The notes under the pieces are model-generated. The model was not told the origin of the DNA, did no database searches, and was given only the letters and a program-made list of their open reading frames with translations. From Bacteroidales bacterium (GTDB taxonomy: Bacteria; Bacteroidota; Bacteroidia; Bacteroidales; GCA-2748055), in the NCBI GenBank assembly GCA_023138875.1, contig JAGLOO010000006.1, forward strand, positions 62,001-126,000: a stretch of 64,000 nucleotides of DNA, in the 5' to 3' direction. Position 1 is the first letter of the stretch. Each line of letters opens with the position of its first letter. Below are positions 36,264 through 44,344 of this stretch, piece by piece. Made by a program: the position numbers and the translations under genes.

Positions 36264-37435
36264 AGGTTTTTATATACTTCCTTCTGTATCACCTCCAGGG
36301 AGACATTATTCTCTAATGCAAGTCTCTGGCACTGATCAAATTCAGGCTTTTCACTGACCACCTTGCCACCATAATAACTACGCTTCATATTCACATCACC
36401 AAACCTGGTGCTTACGATAACAATTTCCCTGCGCAGCATACTTTTACTTACGGCATACTCCCTCAGTCCAATGCTCGAAGTCTGGGTGAAGATTATTTCT
36501 TTCATCCGGTCCACTGCATCTGTATTGCACAGCACACTGAGCATATTCCCGGGTCTTGATTTCTTCATAATGATGGGAGTCATGAATACGTCTGCTGCAC
36601 CCGAATCGAACAACAGGGATGTTACATGAGTAAACCATTCCGGATTCATGTCATCAATGTTACACTTCAGCATTATGGCTTCTTCAACCCGCACATCTTC
36701 CTCTTCCTGTCCTGAGCCTTCTGCCAGGTAAACCCGCAGAACGTTTGGAATCTCTCCGTCTCGTTGTCCTATGCCATAGCCTGTCCTGGCTATAATCAGA
36801 TCCATATTGGAAGAGAAACAATCCACCGTGGCAGCAAGTATAGCCGCACCTGTAGGTGTGGTAGCTTCATAATCTACCAGTCCCGACCTGACCGGCAGAG
36901 CCTTTATGATCTCAGCCGTAGCAGGGGTCGGCACCGGCATTTTTCCATGGGCACACTTCACAAAACCACCCCCCAGTTGAATGGGTGATGAATGGATTTC
37001 ATCCACCTCCAGGTACTCCTGACAAATGGCTGCCCCCACAATATCAACAATAGAATCCAAGGCCCCTACCTCATGAAAATGCACCTTCTCTTTTGAGATA
37101 TTGTGGACTTTGGCTTCAGCACCGGCAATCAGGTCAAAAATGGCCAGGGATTTGGATTTAATACTTTCAGACAGACTGCTGTTGTCGATTAGCTCTACGA
37201 TGTGCCGGAGGTACCTGTGTTTTTCATTTTCCGGGTTTTCGATGATCACCGTAACTTTTGTACCGCTGATCCCTTTTCTTATGTCACGGCCAACCTCAAG
37301 CCGGAATCCGTCAATATTCAGCTTACTCAGCTCCTTTTCAAGGTATTCAGCATCAACCCCCAGGTCAACAAGCGCTCCCAGGTTCATGTCACCACTGATC
37401 CCGGCAAAACAATCGTAATAAAGTATTCTTTTCAA
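36260..37435 (-). CDS. larC: Nickel insertion protein LarC
   Basis: 391 residues in one frame. LarC inserts nickel into the dithio-pyridinium nucleotide using CTP. N-terminal YYDCFAGISGDMNLGAL, the KVHFHEVGALDSIVD block and PTPATAEIIK are family hallmarks; the C-terminal half carries the larC2 part (LKCNIDDMNPE). In Lactobacillus the gene needs a programmed frameshift; here it is a continuous ORF. Tight spacing: 18 bp after larE and a 4 bp overlap with larB. Confidence 0.94.
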   Translation of the reverse strand: MKRILYYDCFAGISGDMNLGALVDLGVDAEYLEKELSKLNIDGFRLEVGRDIRKGISGTKVTVIIENPENEKHRYLRHIVELIDNSSLSESIKSKSLAIFDLIAGAEAKVHNISKEKVHFHEVGALDSIVDIVGAAICQEYLEVDEIHSSPIQLGGGFVKCAHGKMPVPTPATAEIIKALPVRSGLVDYEATTPTGAAILAATVDCFSSNMDLIIARTGYGIGQRDGEIPNVLRVYLAEGSGQEEEDVRVEEAIMLKCNIDDMNPEWFTHVTSLLFDSGAADVFMTPIIMKKSRPGNMLSVLCNTDAVDRMKEIIFTQTSSIGLREYAVSKSMLRREIVIVSTRFGDVNMKRSYYGGKVVSEKPEFDQCQRLALENNVSLEVIQKEVYKNL

Positions 37436-37453
37436 ACTTTTTACTTTGGTCTT

Positions 37454-38311
37454 TTATCTTTTGACTTTCGACTCATTTGATATGGCCCTGTTCAATTTAC
37501 CCGATACAAGCCCTTCTTCATCAATAACCACCTCCTTGAATCCAATCTTTCTGATCTCTCCAACCACCGACTCCTTTAATTCAAGGAGCCTGGGAATATC
37601 CTCTTTCTTCACCTCAACCTTCCCAATGTCACCATAATGTCGTACCCTGACATCATTAAAACCAAATGAATTCAGCAGATCCTCTGCCTGCTCGATCTCC
37701 AACAGCTTTTTCCTGGTGATCTTATGATTGTAAGGGATCCGGGAGCTGAGGCAGGGACTGGCCGGTTTATCCCAGTTGGGCAGGTCATAATACCTGGCAA
37801 TCTGGCGGATCTCCTCTTTGGTTATTTTGCACGCAGCGAGGGGTGAAAGGACTTCATATTTTGTGGCTGCTTTCAGACCGGGACGGTAATCGCTGTAATC
37901 ATCCGCATTGGTACCACTCAAGACGTGGAATCCCTGGTACTGATCACAGATCGTTTGCAGATCGCCAAACAAGTGATCCTTGCAAAAAAAACATCGGTCT
38001 ATGGGATTTTCATTGTATCGCTCATCCTGCAGTTCCCGGGTAACAATCACCTCCATGATGATATCAAACTGTTTGCTGAATGATTGTGCAAGCTCAAAAT
38101 CCTTTGTTTTCAGGCTTTCTGAATTGGAGATCACACCGATGGCATGCTTCTTACCCTGGAACAACCTGGCCAGGTATAGTACAAGGGATGAATCAATCCC
38201 TCCCGAAAAAGCAACAATAGAACCCTTCTGTGATTTGAACCACTTTTCGAGGTCCACCAGTTTCTTCGCCGTTTCTTTCATCAGTTCTGCCATATCCTTC
38301 AACTCAATCAT
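37454..38311 (-). CDS. larE: ATP-dependent sulfur transferase LarE
   Basis: 285 residues. LarE adenylates the pincer precursor and supplies sulfur, in the Lactobacillus enzyme from its own cysteine. PP-loop SGGIDSS at 36-42 binds ATP. Cys187 (PASPCLSSR) aligns with the sacrificial cysteine, and RCFFC at 106-110 adds Cys107 and Cys110. Three cysteines in this arrangement fit the [4Fe-4S]-containing LarE class described for Thermotoga, but this is inference. Directly follows the NikR-like gene (12 bp). Confidence 0.92.
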   Translation of the reverse strand: MIELKDMAELMKETAKKLVDLEKWFKSQKGSIVAFSGGIDSSLVLYLARLFQGKKHAIGVISNSESLKTKDFELAQSFSKQFDIIMEVIVTRELQDERYNENPIDRCFFCKDHLFGDLQTICDQYQGFHVLSGTNADDYSDYRPGLKAATKYEVLSPLAACKITKEEIRQIARYYDLPNWDKPASPCLSSRIPYNHKITRKKLLEIEQAEDLLNSFGFNDVRVRHYGDIGKVEVKKEDIPRLLELKESVVGEIRKIGFKEVVIDEEGLVSGKLNRAISNESKVKR

Positions 38312-38323
38312 AGATCAAATTCA

Positions 38324-38725
38324 CTAATCAAACCTTGTCATTGTCAGCCTTCCATGCTGAATTCCCTTCACAGAAATAAGTCTTTCCGAGAGCTCTGTCA
38401 GGCGTGCAGAGATTCCAATCAGTGCAATGACTTCCATGCTGTTGTTGTCGTTCAGTGTATATCGCTGAACGGAAAGGATCTCTGCCCTGTACTCCCGCTG
38501 AATCTCAGCCATGTGACTGGCTATTTCGCGCTTGTGGTGGTCATAGACAAGCGTGACTGCACCTGCAACACGGTTGTTGCAAAGCCATTTTTTCTCAACA
38601 ATGTGTTTATTGACCAGTTGCCTGAGTGCTTGTGAACGGTTAGTAAACTTGTTTTCATGGACATATTCATCCAACGCATCAAGCACCTCCTTTTCAAACG
38701 AAACTCCAAATCGTACAACAGACAT
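38324..38725 (-). CDS. NikR-fold ribbon-helix-helix regulator lacking the nickel site
   Basis: 133 residues, the NikR length: an N-terminal ribbon-helix-helix (RFGVSFEKEVLDALDEYV) and an ACT-like C-terminal domain that aligns without gaps to E. coli NikR. At the positions of His76, His87, His89 and Cys95 it has Arg77, Arg88, Thr90 and Ser96, so the square-planar nickel site is absent. It is the first gene of the lar operon and is likely autoregulatory; its effector is unknown. No gene symbol is given because nickel sensing cannot be assumed. Confidence 0.88.
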   Translation of the reverse strand: MSVVRFGVSFEKEVLDALDEYVHENKFTNRSQALRQLVNKHIVEKKWLCNNRVAGAVTLVYDHHKREIASHMAEIQREYRAEILSVQRYTLNDNNSMEVIALIGISARLTELSERLISVKGIQHGRLTMTRFD

Positions 38726-38726
38726 C

Positions 38727-38755
38727 GTGTTACGTTTTTAATAAAAAGTGTTATG
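38727..38755 (-). promoter_or_regulatory. Direct repeat likely to be the operator of the NikR-like protein
   Basis: On the minus strand CATAACAC and CGTAACAC lie exactly 21 bp apart (two helical turns), separated by an AT-rich spacer, one base upstream of the start codon. Such spacing suits a tetrameric ribbon-helix-helix protein. It differs from the E. coli NikR box (GTATGA palindrome), matching the idea of a changed specificity. Confidence 0.45.
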
Positions 38756-38963
38756 GAAAGCGAAGATAGAAATTTTTCCCGTATGTGAAAAAAAGTTCAG
38801 GGTTCCTTCCAATAAAATTCACGGGAAGTCAGCTCTTGTTGAATGGTACGATGACCAATTCTCTGTGCCTTAAATCCTCTTAATAATAATCTTACAAACA
38901 GGTAATGCAACCTTTATTTGACCGTGCTGTCTTTTCAGATTGAACATTAACTCCGCATATGAT

Positions 38964-39744
38964 ATGAACCGCTGCCTGGTACCCTTCATATTGCTCCTGA
39001 TCCTTAGTTGCCTGTTGATTCCTCAAGTGTGGACGGTTTACTGAAGAGCAACTATGGCCAGAATTTCCATGAGCAGAAATATACCTTTCAGTCCGACCTC
39101 AGGAAGAAGTTCAGCAGGAAAGATCACATCGTGGCGGGTGTGGAATTGAGCTACATTGATGCCACATATAAGGATAGTACCTACCTGACAGACTATCAGC
39201 GATTCATTACCATTACCAATACAACCGGCGTGCATTATCAGCAGGTTTCACTCAACAACAATCTGGCGATTGAACCCAGGGTCAGCTTCAAATGGTCAGG
39301 TATATGATAGCCTGGTGAATGGAGGAGAGGGTAGGAATGTCGGGATTGAATTAACACTGGAACGCTATTTCACCAATAATTTCTATTACCTGGCCACGCT
39401 GTCCTTATTTGAGAGCAAGTACAAAGCAAGTGACGGAATGATCAGGAACAGTGCATTTAATGGAAATTTCATTCTGAATACACTTGGTGGGTATGAATGG
39501 CCATTTAAAAATCAGAATGCATTTTCTATTGATGGCCGCGTAACCTGGGCAGGCGGTTTGAGAATGATCCCCGTTGACCTGGAAGCCTCCAGGCAAGCCG
39601 GCAACACAGTACGTGATTACTCAAGGGCACCTGACCAACCATTACAATCCTTTCTTCAAGGAATATAATCCTGAAACAGACCAGATCGAACAGGTGTCTC
39701 ACATCGGGATTATTCCTGCAGGAGTAATCAGGGTGAACTTTTAG
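38964..39744 (+). pseudogene. TonB-dependent receptor remnant
   Basis: The pieces of one receptor are in at least three frames. A signal peptide (ATG at 38964) reads to a stop at about 39042. A barrel segment (FQSDLRKKFSRKDHIVAGVE) at ~39050-39300 follows. A further barrel segment is in the next frame, including VNGGEGRNVGIELTLERYF and GYEWPFKNQNAFSIDGR. A final piece (LTNHYNPFFKEYNPETDQIEQ ... GVIRVNF) is in a third frame. Plug and TonB box are gone. Divergent from the NikR-like gene, it may once have been a nickel-related receptor; this is inference from position. Confidence 0.8.
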
Positions 39745-39878
39745 CAAAAGAACTCGACAGCAAAAAAGATTATGCTTTAACTATAACTCATAAATAAGCA
39801 ATATCTGTCACATAGTCATGGGTGTTTAATAAAAAACTTGTAGCAAAGTCAAGGGTGTTAATAAGCAAAACCCTTCAT

Positions 39879-40223
39879 TCAATTAGCCAATTTTGGTATG
39901 CTGGTCAAATATGGTTTAATTCCGTCTAAGCTCTCCCAAAAAGCATCTGCTTGCATTTGAAACGTCTCTATTGATGTTGTCAGGTCTTGGACAGCAAGCA
40001 TTAACTCATTGTCAATTTTCCCCTGCTCAACAACTTGTTTGCCGGCTTTGAAACAAACATCTTTAATCATGTTTCTACGGTCGGTATAAGCCGGCTGGGC
40101 AATTATTTCGGCCGCAGTGAGCAGAAATTCACCCATTAAATGTGTGTTTTGCTGATGAGAATTCCAACAGCGATACATTCCTGTTAAACCATCAAAATTA
40201 TGTTCAACATCGGGAAACCACAA
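39879..40223 (-). CDS. Probable frameshifted C-terminal part of the SCP2-like membrane protein
   Basis: 114 codons from a TTG, with no signal and no family I recognise (YRCWNSHQQNTHLMGEFL ... DRRNMIKDVCFKAGKQ). Its first codons overlap the end of the upstream gene by 20 bp in another frame, and that frame is open only a few codons ahead of the TTG. The simplest reading is one gene of about 410 codons split by a frameshift; a separately translated small protein is the alternative. Confidence 0.45.
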   Translation of the reverse strand: MWFPDVEHNFDGLTGMYRCWNSHQQNTHLMGEFLLTAAEIIAQPAYTDRRNMIKDVCFKAGKQVVEQGKIDNELMLAVQDLTTSIETFQMQADAFWESLDGIKPYLTSIPKLAN

Positions 40224-41124
40224 ATTTGAACATTAAAGTTGCATCTCCTTCCACTTCATATTCTCCATTTATAAGTGCCTTATCGCCCGATACTTCATTG
40301 TTTGAAATTTGAAGCCAAAGTTTAGAATCGCACTTTATGGTAGTTTTTGGATTGGCATTTTCGCCTTCGTTGTAAGTACATCTTTGATCTTTAATGATAA
40401 AATAACCTGTCGTTACCTCCTCACCGGTGAGATAAAATTGAACAACAGTATCTATGGCTCTGGCATTTTCTTTATTTAATCCATAAGGCATTGCACTGAA
40501 CATATCACCAATTGATTTAAAAAGTATTTGTTCACCACCTACTTTTTGCATCAGGTAACCGGGTAACTTCACTGTAACAGGTATTCCTATTGCCAGTAGT
40601 AAAAAAATTGGCACCAGGGTAGCAATAATCGCATTTATCGCATCATCTGAGTAATAATGAACAAGTGTGAGCACTATACCAAGTACAAACAAACCAGCCC
40701 AGATATAATTGATAATCAGATTTACTTTCAGGAATTGTTGCCCACTTGTTACAGCTTCAGGATATTTATCTTTGGAAAACTGAACAGTAAAAGGGGCTAT
40801 TCTGAATAAAGGTGGAAATACTGCAACAATTAAAAGCCCCAGGTATAAACCTACAATGATATTCTCAGTATAAATCTGACCCAGTACAGGGAAAATAAAT
40901 ATTGAGATTATTCCTGTAAGGGCAACCCCGGTCAGCCCGAATGTAAAATAATCTTTTACTTTTAAGAACAAAGCAATGATCAGATTAAGTAATAATACAC
41001 CACCAGTGATTAAGGCAAAAGGTTTTATCAACTCTAATCTGAATCTGCCGGCTTCAGCAAATACAGTGAGTGCTATTATTGCAACAAAAGGTACTATTTT
41101 TGTTACTAATCTTAATACCTTCAT
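40204..41124 (-). CDS. Membrane protein with C-terminal SCP2-like domain
   Basis: 306 residues. The N-terminal half has about seven hydrophobic segments (e.g. PFVAIIALTVFAEAG, IIVGLYLGLLIVAVFPPLF, ATLVPIFLLLAIGI). The C-terminal ~100 residues (AIDTVVQFYLTGEE, YFIIKDQRCTYNEGEN, LISNGEYEVEGDATLMFKF-type end) have the order of an SCP2 sterol-carrier fold: substrate-pocket strands ending in ...EGD-x-x-L. The sequence stops abruptly after that fold and another frame continues (previous entry). It starts 1 bp after the DUF2141 gene ends. Confidence 0.7.
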   Translation of the reverse strand: MKVLRLVTKIVPFVAIIALTVFAEAGRFRLELIKPFALITGGVLLLNLIIALFLKVKDYFTFGLTGVALTGIISIFIFPVLGQIYTENIIVGLYLGLLIVAVFPPLFRIAPFTVQFSKDKYPEAVTSGQQFLKVNLIINYIWAGLFVLGIVLTLVHYYSDDAINAIIATLVPIFLLLAIGIPVTVKLPGYLMQKVGGEQILFKSIGDMFSAMPYGLNKENARAIDTVVQFYLTGEEVTTGYFIIKDQRCTYNEGENANPKTTIKCDSKLWLQISNNEVSGDKALINGEYEVEGDATLMFKFVVSRC

Positions 41125-41125
41125 T

Positions 41126-41551
41126 CTACTCTAAATTTATAGTTAAAGAGATGCTTTTCCCGTTTTCTATTTTAAAGGAAACATCCTCGAAATCAGGAGG
41201 GCCAAAGGTTCCGTATTTATTTTTCGAAAATCCATAAGGTTCAGTAGGAGCTCCAAATAAATTCGAATTAAGCTTACCGTCAGCATCTTTATCCTGGAAG
41301 ACTGCTAAGGCATACACTCCGGCAGGTATCTCTTCTATGGTAACCGTAACTTTACTTTCTGTTACCTTTATATCTTTACCTGTAATTTCTTTACCTACCG
41401 AGGGAAAACCATCAGTTTTATAAACTCCAATCTTTACGATCCCACCTTTCTCAACCTCGATACCGGTTACTGTTACATCAACCTGTCCGGTTTGAGAAAA
41501 AAGATTTGCCACAAAAAACAATACTGCGATTAGAAACATTAGTTTTTTCAT
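41126..41551 (-). CDS. DUF2141 secreted protein
   Basis: 141 residues with a signal peptide (cleavage near NLFSQT). VKIGVYKTDGFP, ALAVFQDKDADGKLNSN, GAPTEPYGFSKN and the conserved VSFKI end are the DUF2141 marks of small periplasmic beta-sandwich proteins. First of a two- or three-gene unit with the SCP2-like membrane gene (stop and start adjacent). Function unknown; a link to lipid or carotenoid surface traits has been suggested for family members, but nothing here shows it. Confidence 0.9.
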   Translation of the reverse strand: MKKLMFLIAVLFFVANLFSQTGQVDVTVTGIEVEKGGIVKIGVYKTDGFPSVGKEITGKDIKVTESKVTVTIEEIPAGVYALAVFQDKDADGKLNSNLFGAPTEPYGFSKNKYGTFGPPDFEDVSFKIENGKSISLTINLE

Positions 41552-41683
41552 TTCTGTAAGTTTTAATTATGAGAATTTTCTTTTACAAACATACATCACT
41601 AAATAGCAGAATAGCAAACAATTGTGGTAAACGGGACATGTTTGGTCTTAATGGGAAGAATTTAAGCTAAAATGGAAGGTTTT

Positions 41684-42454
41684 CTATTTTCGGTAATCCA
41701 TCATCCTCAGGGTTTTTCCAGCAAGTTTACCATTGCACTTTTCGCCCTCAATTACAATTTGCCCGTTCACCAGCAGGTAGAGGATACCTTTACTGTGCAG
41801 CACGGATGGCATGTTCCATACTTACCAGATCATCTTCCAATACATATTTTCGGATTTTATGTGGAAAAGCTCCGTAGCTCCGTGGATGGGGCATCCCCGA
41901 TCCGGGAATTTGAGCCGATCCGTCTGAGCAGGTCATTACATAGTCTTTCTTCATAAAACAGGCCACATCTTCACTGTTTATAATGAAGGATATTATTTTG
42001 GGGTTTCCGCTTATCACAAGTGATATCGCCGTTTCTATGGCGGACTTGTTCATCAGGGAACTAATTTCTGAAATGTTCAAACCATTGTATTCCTTATTTG
42101 GCTTGTATGAAACAATCACCAGTGAATCGGGACCTCCCCTTCTACTAATGTTTTCACCAACTTCAATATTGATCTTCTCCATCAACCCAGGATCCTGAAG
42201 CCGCTCGTTCATCCTGTCTCCTTCCTGGGTTAGATAGTTTTTGACATTGGCCCTCCCCGGTTCTGTGATATCACGATCGATGTGTGTATGCATATCTATA
42301 AAACCCGGCGAAACAATCAATCCCTTTGCAAGGCTTCATCTCCGAGGCCATTATATACTAAACCACCTTCAATTACCAGGTCATAATCAGGCGAACATGA
42401 AAAAAGGGAAACAGCAAGGCCAATAAGGAAAGATTTGATTTTCAACAGATTCAC
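41684..42454 (-). pseudogene. N-acyl-D-amino-acid deacylase (D-aminoacylase) lipoprotein remnant
   Basis: A lipoprotein start (GTG at 42454, FLIGLAVSLFSC) reads GGLVYNGLGDEALQR, then a stop. In a second frame IVSPGFIDMHTHIDRDI, the metal-binding H-x-H, continues for a stretch before jumping to the C-terminal block MTCSDGSAQIPGSGMPHPRS and YGAFPHKIRKYV. A third piece, GILYLLVNGQIVIE and KLAGKTLRMMDY, ends at 41684. At least two deletions remove the central catalytic part. It lies beside the damaged racemase, suggesting a former D-amino-acid locus. Confidence 0.8.
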
Positions 42455-42462
42455 TGAATTAT

Positions 42463-43401
42463 TTATTCCCCATAGATCATTTGATAAGTATAAGGGGTGT
42501 TTAATTTCATCCTGTCACGAATAGATTCACTGATCCATTGGTTCGAAAAAGGAACAATTTTTACATACTGCAGGGATGAATTTTCATTTCTGCTATACTT
42601 ATACTCATAAGGAAATTCCCCTTTCTCATCAATCTCATTTTCATCCCTTCCCCATAAGTCCTCTTCGGTCAGGTACAGGTATAGTTCTGATGCCAGTGAT
42701 TCAGAGGGGTCAATAAACATAATATTCTCGTCGATCAATGCGTTGTAAACCGGATTCATTCTCTTCAGATAGAGAAAATGCTCCCTGATTTGCTCCACGA
42801 AGTAAGGATAATGGGTGCAACCAAGAATCACCCTTGACAATTTCTTTTCCGGAAATTCATTCAATGCATTTCTGAGCATATGTGTTACCATATACCTGAT
42901 ATAGTTGTTCACCGAATTGAGCTGAACATGCATTAGTTCACCCCTGTCATTATATTCAGTAATCAGGCCATTCCCTGCCTGCTGAGTCACAGCAATTTCT
43001 TCCCCGGGAAATTCCCTTAAAAAATCAGCTTTCCCTTCCGAATCATACCTTCCATAAGGCATATTGGCTTCATCTGCAAGATAGATAAAGCGCTCTGAAT
43101 CAAAATCTAACATTCCATCGCCCCCTCTGTTATTAGAACTATTATTATATTTATCCAGCTGATAGATTGTATTTAAAACTGCCAGGCCTCCCGTTCCGGA
43201 ATCAAAAATTCCAATTGGTAAAGATTTCCTCTCTTTCGGGTAATCCTCAATGGGAATATAAAAAGGTCCGGATGATTCATTTACTACCTGTGAAATAATG
43301 CTGAATTCGGGATCATCCTTAGTTTTCTGACCATTACATGCCGAAATAAGAAGGGAAGAGAAAATCAAAACAATATGTGCGATCTTGTCAAAAGTCCTCA
43401 T
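42463..43401 (-). CDS. Glutamate-racemase-like lipoprotein with internal deletion
   Basis: 312 residues with lipobox LISAC (Cys22), so exported, unlike cytoplasmic MurI. The N-terminal IGIFDSGTGGLAVLN and ADEANMPYGRYDS and the C-terminal VILGCTHYPYFVEQI are the aspartate/glutamate racemase marks, with the second catalytic Cys in LGCTHYP. The segment that should contain the first catalytic Cys (AxNTAS-type) is missing in frame between DFLRE and VTQQAGNGL. An open frame remains, but racemase activity is unlikely. It probably marks a decaying periplasmic racemase. Confidence 0.75.
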   Translation of the reverse strand: MRTFDKIAHIVLIFSSLLISACNGQKTKDDPEFSIISQVVNESSGPFYIPIEDYPKERKSLPIGIFDSGTGGLAVLNTIYQLDKYNNSSNNRGGDGMLDFDSERFIYLADEANMPYGRYDSEGKADFLREFPGEEIAVTQQAGNGLITEYNDRGELMHVQLNSVNNYIRYMVTHMLRNALNEFPEKKLSRVILGCTHYPYFVEQIREHFLYLKRMNPVYNALIDENIMFIDPSESLASELYLYLTEEDLWGRDENEIDEKGEFPYEYKYSRNENSSLQYVKIVPFSNQWISESIRDRMKLNTPYTYQMIYGE

Positions 43402-43403
43402 AA

Positions 43404-43872
43404 CTACAAAAGTTGTTCTTTGGGAAAGCTTCTTGAAACGGCTACAGTTTCGCTGTAATTGTCAAAATGTAGGTTATATGCCCGGGCATTACCTGAGATT
43501 CTGGAAATTTGTTTTCTGTTTACAATATTAGGAGCGATGACACCTGATGATATCCGAAAAGTGCTTCAGTTGTTTTTCAACCGCCTTTAATGTAATTCGC
43601 AAAAGTTGAGTTTTAATTTCATCGTTTTCCTGATAATACACCTTGCAGTAATTATCTTCAGATTTAACAAAAATCAAATCTCTTTCATTTATCCCGAAGT
43701 TATAAACACGACTAGTGTTATAGGAAAAATACCTACTGCTATTGTAACCGGAATAAAGTAAAGATTCGTGTTGCTGAGCAAAATGATAACCTACAATGGA
43801 ATTGTATTCGTAATTAATGAATGCTATTATAATGATGTTAATGGTTATAAAAAAAATCTCCTTCCTGATTTT
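43404..43872 (-). pseudogene. LytTR-type DNA-binding regulator remnant with frameshift
   Basis: One frame reads a hydrophobic helix (EIFFITINIIIIAF), then a LytTR domain: LIFVKSEDNYCKVYYQENDE, LRITLKAVEKQL and IIRCHRS, followed by a stop. One base later the frame continues with NIVNRKQISRISGNARAY and YSETVAVSRSFPKEQLL, the normal end of LytTR, stopping at 43404. A single-base change restores the domain, so this is either a recent pseudogene or an assembly error. The N-terminal membrane part appears truncated. AT-rich. The ~150 bp up to the dodecin gene hold only its promoter. Confidence 0.75.
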
Positions 43873-43974
43873 CTATTGTCATCTTATTTCGTTTTTCGTT
43901 CAATTGCCAGCATATAAAAGTAAACATGTTTAACCTGATGCTAAAAAACATGGTAGTTACAACTAAGAAATATA

Positions 43975-44005
43975 TTGACTTTACTCTTCGCAGATCGTAA
44001 CTTGC
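43975..44005 (+). promoter_or_regulatory. Candidate promoter of the dodecin gene
   Basis: TTG at 43975-43977 and TAACTTGC at 43998-44005 are 20 bp apart, one mismatch from the Bacteroidota TAnnTTTG -7 element. The dodecin ATG follows at 44029, giving a leader of about 17 nt. Confidence 0.4.
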
Positions 44006-44028
44006 AGTAAACCAATAAATCCAACATC

Positions 44029-44238
44029 ATGTCAGACAGTGTATACAAAGTCATCGAGCTGGTGGGCTCCAGCAGCGAATCCTGGGAAAAAGCAGCTGCT
44101 AATGCCATAAACCGGGCCTCTCAATCCCTGAGGGACCTGCGCATTGCTGAAGTCTCCGCCATGGATTTGCATATCAAGGATGGAAAGGTGGAAAGCTACC
44201 GTACCAAGCTTAAGGTCTCATTCAAGTTCGAAGGTTAA
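44029..44238 (+). CDS. Dodecin family flavin-binding protein
   Basis: 69 residues, the usual length of bacterial dodecins, which assemble into hollow dodecamers that store riboflavin/FMN. The core SSSESWEKAAANAINRAS contains the flavin-stacking tryptophan; the strand block LHIKDGKVESYRTKLKVSFKFE is conserved. Cytoplasmic, with its own promoter. No operon partner. Confidence 0.95.
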   Translation: MSDSVYKVIELVGSSSESWEKAAANAINRASQSLRDLRIAEVSAMDLHIKDGKVESYRTKLKVSFKFEG

Positions 44239-44344
44239 TTAATACGTAATTACTTGATTTCTAAGTTTTTCTAATTTTACGTGTGTTTTGTTCTGTCGTA
44301 AAAAACGCATGAATTATAATCTTTTCGTATATACCGTTAATAAC

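Noticed and set aside
36260-37435. Programmed frameshift in larC, as in Lactobacillus
   Set aside because: LarC is continuous in a single frame here, so no frameshift is required.
39745-39878. Two similar short AT-rich stretches (..GGGTGTT-AATAA..) as a repeat array
   Set aside because: Only two imperfect units of about 16 bp; too little to call a repeat, CRISPR or attachment site.
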